64,000 bases of DNA from Amia ocellicauda (Eukaryota > Chordata > Actinopteri > Amiiformes > Amiidae). The translations under genes were made by a program, and so were the position numbers. The stretch spans positions 11,433,001 through 11,497,000 of the forward strand of contig NC_089856.1 of the NCBI RefSeq assembly GCF_036373705.1, given 5' to 3'. The notes under the pieces are model-generated. The model did not search any database. It saw nothing but the letters and a program-made list of their open reading frames with translations, and was not told the origin of the DNA. Positions 60,679-64,000 of the stretch are shown in pieces (the stretch's first letter is position 1; each line of letters begins with the position of its first letter).

Positions 60679-61216
60679 TATTGTCATAGTATATAGTGTG
60701 TGTCTCAGTATATAGTGTGTGCATCTCTCTATATAGTGTATCTCAGTATACAGTGTGTCACAGTATATAGTATGTCTCAGTAGTGTGTCATAGTATATAG
60801 TGTGTCGCAGTATATAGTGTCCGTCTTTGTATGTAGTATTTGTCTCAATATATAGGGTGCGTCTTTGTATAGTGTGTGTTTCTCAGTATATAGTGTGTGT
60901 CTCAGTATATAGTGTATGTATCTCAGTATATAGTGCATCTCAGTATATAGTGTATATGTGTCTCAGTATGTAGAATGTAGTGTATGTCAGTATATAGTGT
61001 GTGTCTCAGAATATAGTGTGTGTATCTCTTTTTCCCCTCAATGAAGTTTATTTAAAATTTAGAATAAGCATCACAGGCACAGCAGACACCTCTCGCGGGC
61101 ATGACTTTGTATACCACTGGTATATAGTGTATCTCAGTGTATAGTGTGTGTGTGTGTCAGTATAGAGTGTGTCTCAGTATATAGTTTATCTCATTATATA
61201 GTGTGTGTCTCTCAGT

Positions 61217-62630
61217 ATACACCGCTCAAAAAAATTAAGGCAACACTTAAATCACACATTGGATCTCGATGAACGAAATATCCTAAAGATCAAAATTTAC
61301 TGTACATTGTGTAATTCGTTGAGAACAAAATTACGTAACAACGGTCAATGGAAACCAAAATCACCAACCGAAACTCACACTGAAAATCAAAGTAGACAAT
61401 TGAAATCACAGGCTGTTCCAACTTGCGTGAATTTCATCACGGCATCTAATAATGTGACTCAGTAGTGTGTATGGCCCCCACGTGCCTGTATGCACTCCCG
61501 ACAACGTCTGGGCATGCTCCTGATGAGACGGTGGATGGTGTCCTGGGGGATCCCCTCCCAGACCTGGATCAGGGCATCAGTGAGCTCCTGGACAGTCTGT
61601 GACGCTACTTGGCGGAGTCAGATGCACCGACACATAACATCCCAAAGGTTCCCAATTGGATTCAGGTCTGGGGAACGTGAGGGCCAGTCAATGGCAACAA
61701 TGCCTTCGTCATCCAGGAACTGCCTACACACTCTGGCCACATGAGGCCGGGCATTGTCCTGCACCAGGAGGAACCCAGGGCCCACTGCATCAGCTTAAGG
61801 TCTGACGATGGGTCTGAGGATTTCATCCCGGTACCTAACAGCAGTCAGGGTACAGTTGGCTATCACGTGGAGGTCTGTGTGACCCTCTAAGGATATGTCT
61901 CCCCAGACCATCACTGACCCACCACCAAACCGGTCATGCTGAATGATGTTGCAGGCAGCATAACCTTCACCACGGCGTCTCCAGACTTTCACGTCTGTCA
62001 CATGTGGTCAGTGGGAACCTGAAGAGATCGGGGCGCCAATGGCAGACCTGCCAATTCTGGTGTTCTCTGGCGAATGCCAATCATGCTGCTTGGTGCTGGG
62101 CTGTGAACACAGGTCCCACTAGAGGACGTCGGGCTCCCATGCCACCCTCATGGAGTCTGTTTCTGACAGTTTGGTCAGAAACATGCACACCAGTAGAATG
62201 CTGGAGGTCATTTTGTAGGGCTCTGGCAGTGCTCCTCCTGTTCCTCCTCGCACAAAGGAGCAGATACCGGTCCTGCTGCTGGGTTGATGCCCTTCTACGG
62301 CCCTGTCCAACTCTCCTCGTGTAATGGTCTGTCTCTTAGTATCTCCTCCATGCTCTTGAGACAGTACTGGGAGACACAGCAAACATTCTTGTGACGGCAT
62401 GTATGGATGTGCCATCCAGGAGGAGCTGAACTACCTGTGCAACCTGTATGGGCTGCAGGTACCGCCTTATGCTACCAGTAGTGACAAGGACACTAGCAAT
62501 ACACAAAACTAGAGAAGAATCAGTCAGGATGGATAAGGAGAGAGCAATTGTCTGTGGCCACCACCTGCAAAACCATTCCCTTTTTGGGGGTTGTCTTGCT
62601 GTTGCCTATACAGTTGTCACTTTACTTTGC
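61217..62630 (-). mobile_element. Tc1-like element E, left copy (arm 1 of a head-to-head inverted pair)
   Basis: The outer end tacaccgctcaaaaaaatta is the 3' terminal repeat of a Tc1 family common in fish and amphibians. It starts at a TA within the minisatellite. The copy runs on the minus strand to its 5' leader and is joined, without a 5' terminal repeat, to a mirror copy at about 62620-62640. Confidence 0.85.
61465..62475 (-). pseudogene. Tc1-like transposase E (left copy), degenerate
   Basis: The minus strand encodes the same transposase as the right copy but with more damage. One open piece, 61795-62001 ([20 protein letters not shown], then [16 protein letters not shown]), stays in frame. 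A deletion near 62022 removes codons around the first catalytic Asp (the TDESRF block), and stops and indels elsewhere break the frame. Confidence 0.8.
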
Positions 62631-64000
62631 ACCATGTGCAACATGTGCACTGGAGTGGCAACAGCAAGACAAACCCCAAAAAAGGCCACAGACAATTGCT
62701 CTCACTTTATCCTTCCTGACTGATTCTTCTCTAGTTTTGTGTTTTGCTAGTTTCCTTGTCACTACTGGTAGCATGAGGCGGTACCTGCAGCCCATTCAGG
62801 TTGCACAGGTAGTCCAGCATCTCCAGGATGGCACATCCATACGTGCCGTCGCAAGGTTTGCTGTGTCTCCCAGTACTGTCTCAAGAGCAGGGAGGAGATA
62901 CCAAGAGACGGGCCGTTACACAAGGAGAGCTGGACAGGGCCGTAGAAGGGCATCAACCCAGCAGCAGGACCGGTATCTGCTCCTTTGTGCGAGGAGGAAC
63001 AGGAGGAGCACTGCCAGAGCCCTACAAAATGACCTCCAGCATTCTACTGGTGTGCATGTTTCTGACCAAACTGTCAGAAACAGACTCCATGAGGCTGGCA
63101 TGAGGGCCCGACGTCCTCTAGTGGGACCTGTGCTCACAGCCCAGCACCCTGCAGCTCGATTGGCATTCGCCAGAGAACACCAGAATTGTCAGGTCTGCCA
63201 TTGGCGCCCCGATCTCTTCACAGATGAGAGCAGGTTCCCACTGACTACATGTGACAGACGTGAAAGAGTCTGGAGACGCCGTGGTGAAGGTTATGCTGCC
63301 TGCAACATCATCCAGCATGACCGGTTTGGCGGTGGGTCAGCGATGGTCTGGGGAGACATATCCTTAGAGGGTCACACAGACCTCCACGTGATAGCCAACG
63401 GTACCCTGACTGCTGTTAGGTACCGGGATGAAATCCTCAGACCCATCGTCAGACCTTAAGCTGATGCAGTGGGCCCTGGGTTCCTCCTGGTGCAGGACAA
63501 TGCCCGGCCTCATGTGGCCAGAGTGTGTAGGCAGTTCCTGGATGACGAAGGCATTGATGCCATTGACTGGCCCTCACGTTACCCAGACCTGAATCCAATT
63601 GAGAACCTTTGGGACGTTATGTATCGGTGCATCCGACTCCGCCAAGTAGCGCCACAGACTGTCCAGGAGCTCACTGATGCCCTGATCCAGGTCTGGGAGG
63701 GGATCCCCCAGGACACCAGACGTTGTCGGGAGTGCATACAGGCAAGTGGGGGCCATACACGCTACCGAGTCACATTATGAGTTGTCGTGATGAAATTCAC
63801 GCAAGTTGGAACAGCCTGTGATTTCAATTGTTTACTTTGATTTTCGGTGTGAGTTTGAATCCAGCCCTCAATCGGTTGGTGATTTTGGTTTCCATTGACT
63901 GTTGTTGTGTCATTTTGTTCTCAACGAATTACACAATGTACAGTAATATTTTGATCTTTAAGATATTTCATTCATCGAGATCCAATGTGTGATTTAAGTG
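62631..64000 (+). mobile_element. Tc1-like element E, right copy (arm 2 of the inverted pair), cut by the window edge
   Basis: It mirrors 61244-62620: the last bases of the window (gtgtgatttaagtg) are the inverse of 61244 onward, so only about 27 bases of the outer terminal repeat lie outside. It carries the better-preserved transposase gene. Confidence 0.85.
62773..63780 (+). pseudogene. Tc1-like transposase E (right copy), one in-frame stop
   Basis: A single frame runs from ATG 62773 ([20 protein letters not shown]) to TGA 63778-63780, broken only by TAA at 63457-63459. N-terminal helix-turn-helix domains are at about residues 1-110. The catalytic set is LFTDESRF (first Asp), VQDNARPHVARVC (second Asp, after the stop) and [12 protein letters not shown] (Glu region). 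The stop falls between the first and second catalytic Asp, so the copy is inactive as it stands. It is about 335 codons long, the usual size. Confidence 0.85.

Larger units (their letters stand above)
59713..61216. repeat. Minisatellite of 'agtatatagtgtgtctc' units, interrupted by Tc1 element D
   Basis: Variable 16-22 bp units sharing CAGTATATAGTGTGT occupy 59713-59784 and 60681-61216. Unit length and GT content drift along the array. Tc1 element D interrupts it, and element E begins exactly at its right end inside a unit. Confidence 0.85.

Noticed and set aside
59713..61216. Repeated units with regular spacing, CRISPR-like at first glance
   Set aside because: The units are head-to-tail and variable with no unique spacers, in a vertebrate context; it is a minisatellite.

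Overview
The window is vertebrate nuclear DNA, almost certainly from a ray-finned fish. The genes have short exons with GT/AG introns, the proteins are vertebrate-specific families, and the spacers are full of fish-type repeats (several Tc1/mariner families, hAT elements, a CR1-like LINE, microsatellites). The CR1 3' tail type (TTATGTTC repeats) and the Tc1 mixture would suit an early-branching teleost or a non-teleost ray-finned fish, but I cannot fix the species. Exon boundaries below were placed by hand from GT/AG sites, reading phase and remembered human homologues. No alignment was run.

Layout: (1) 2242-4833, minus: first four coding exons of a FAPP-type PH-domain gene (plekha3/plekha8-like), which runs off the left edge. 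(2) 5631-11984, plus: complete tarbp2 (8 coding exons, 331 aa), head-to-head with the FAPP gene across an 0.8 kb divergent promoter region. (3) 15872-32095, minus: complete tespa1 (12 coding exons, 756 aa), convergent with tarbp2; one intron holds two Tc1 elements. (4) 33-41.4 kb: gene-poor, with a nested transposon (Tc1, interrupted by CR1, interrupted by another CR1 tail). (5) 42039-47994, plus: complete igsf8 (6 coding exons, 609 aa). (6) 52023-59067, plus: a FAM186-family gene (7 coding exons, about 921 aa) with an internal 88-residue duplication. (7) 59.7-64 kb: a minisatellite invaded by Tc1 elements, ending in a roughly 2.8 kb inverted pair of Tc1 copies that reaches the right edge.

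The genes are not an operon. Their common thread is ancestry. FAPP gene, TARBP2 and TESPA1 each have a relative beside HOXD in human (PLEKHA3, PRKRA, ITPRID2), and two have one beside HOXA (PLEKHA8, ITPRID1). Human TARBP2, TESPA1 and FAM186A/B lie in the HOXC region. The window therefore looks like a HOXC-side paralogon block that keeps a FAPP copy not annotated as a functional gene there in human. The most notable points are that extra FAPP gene, the fish FAM186 gene with its own tandem duplication, a perfect 25-bp inverted repeat with octamer motifs upstream of igsf8, and the head-to-head Tc1 palindrome.
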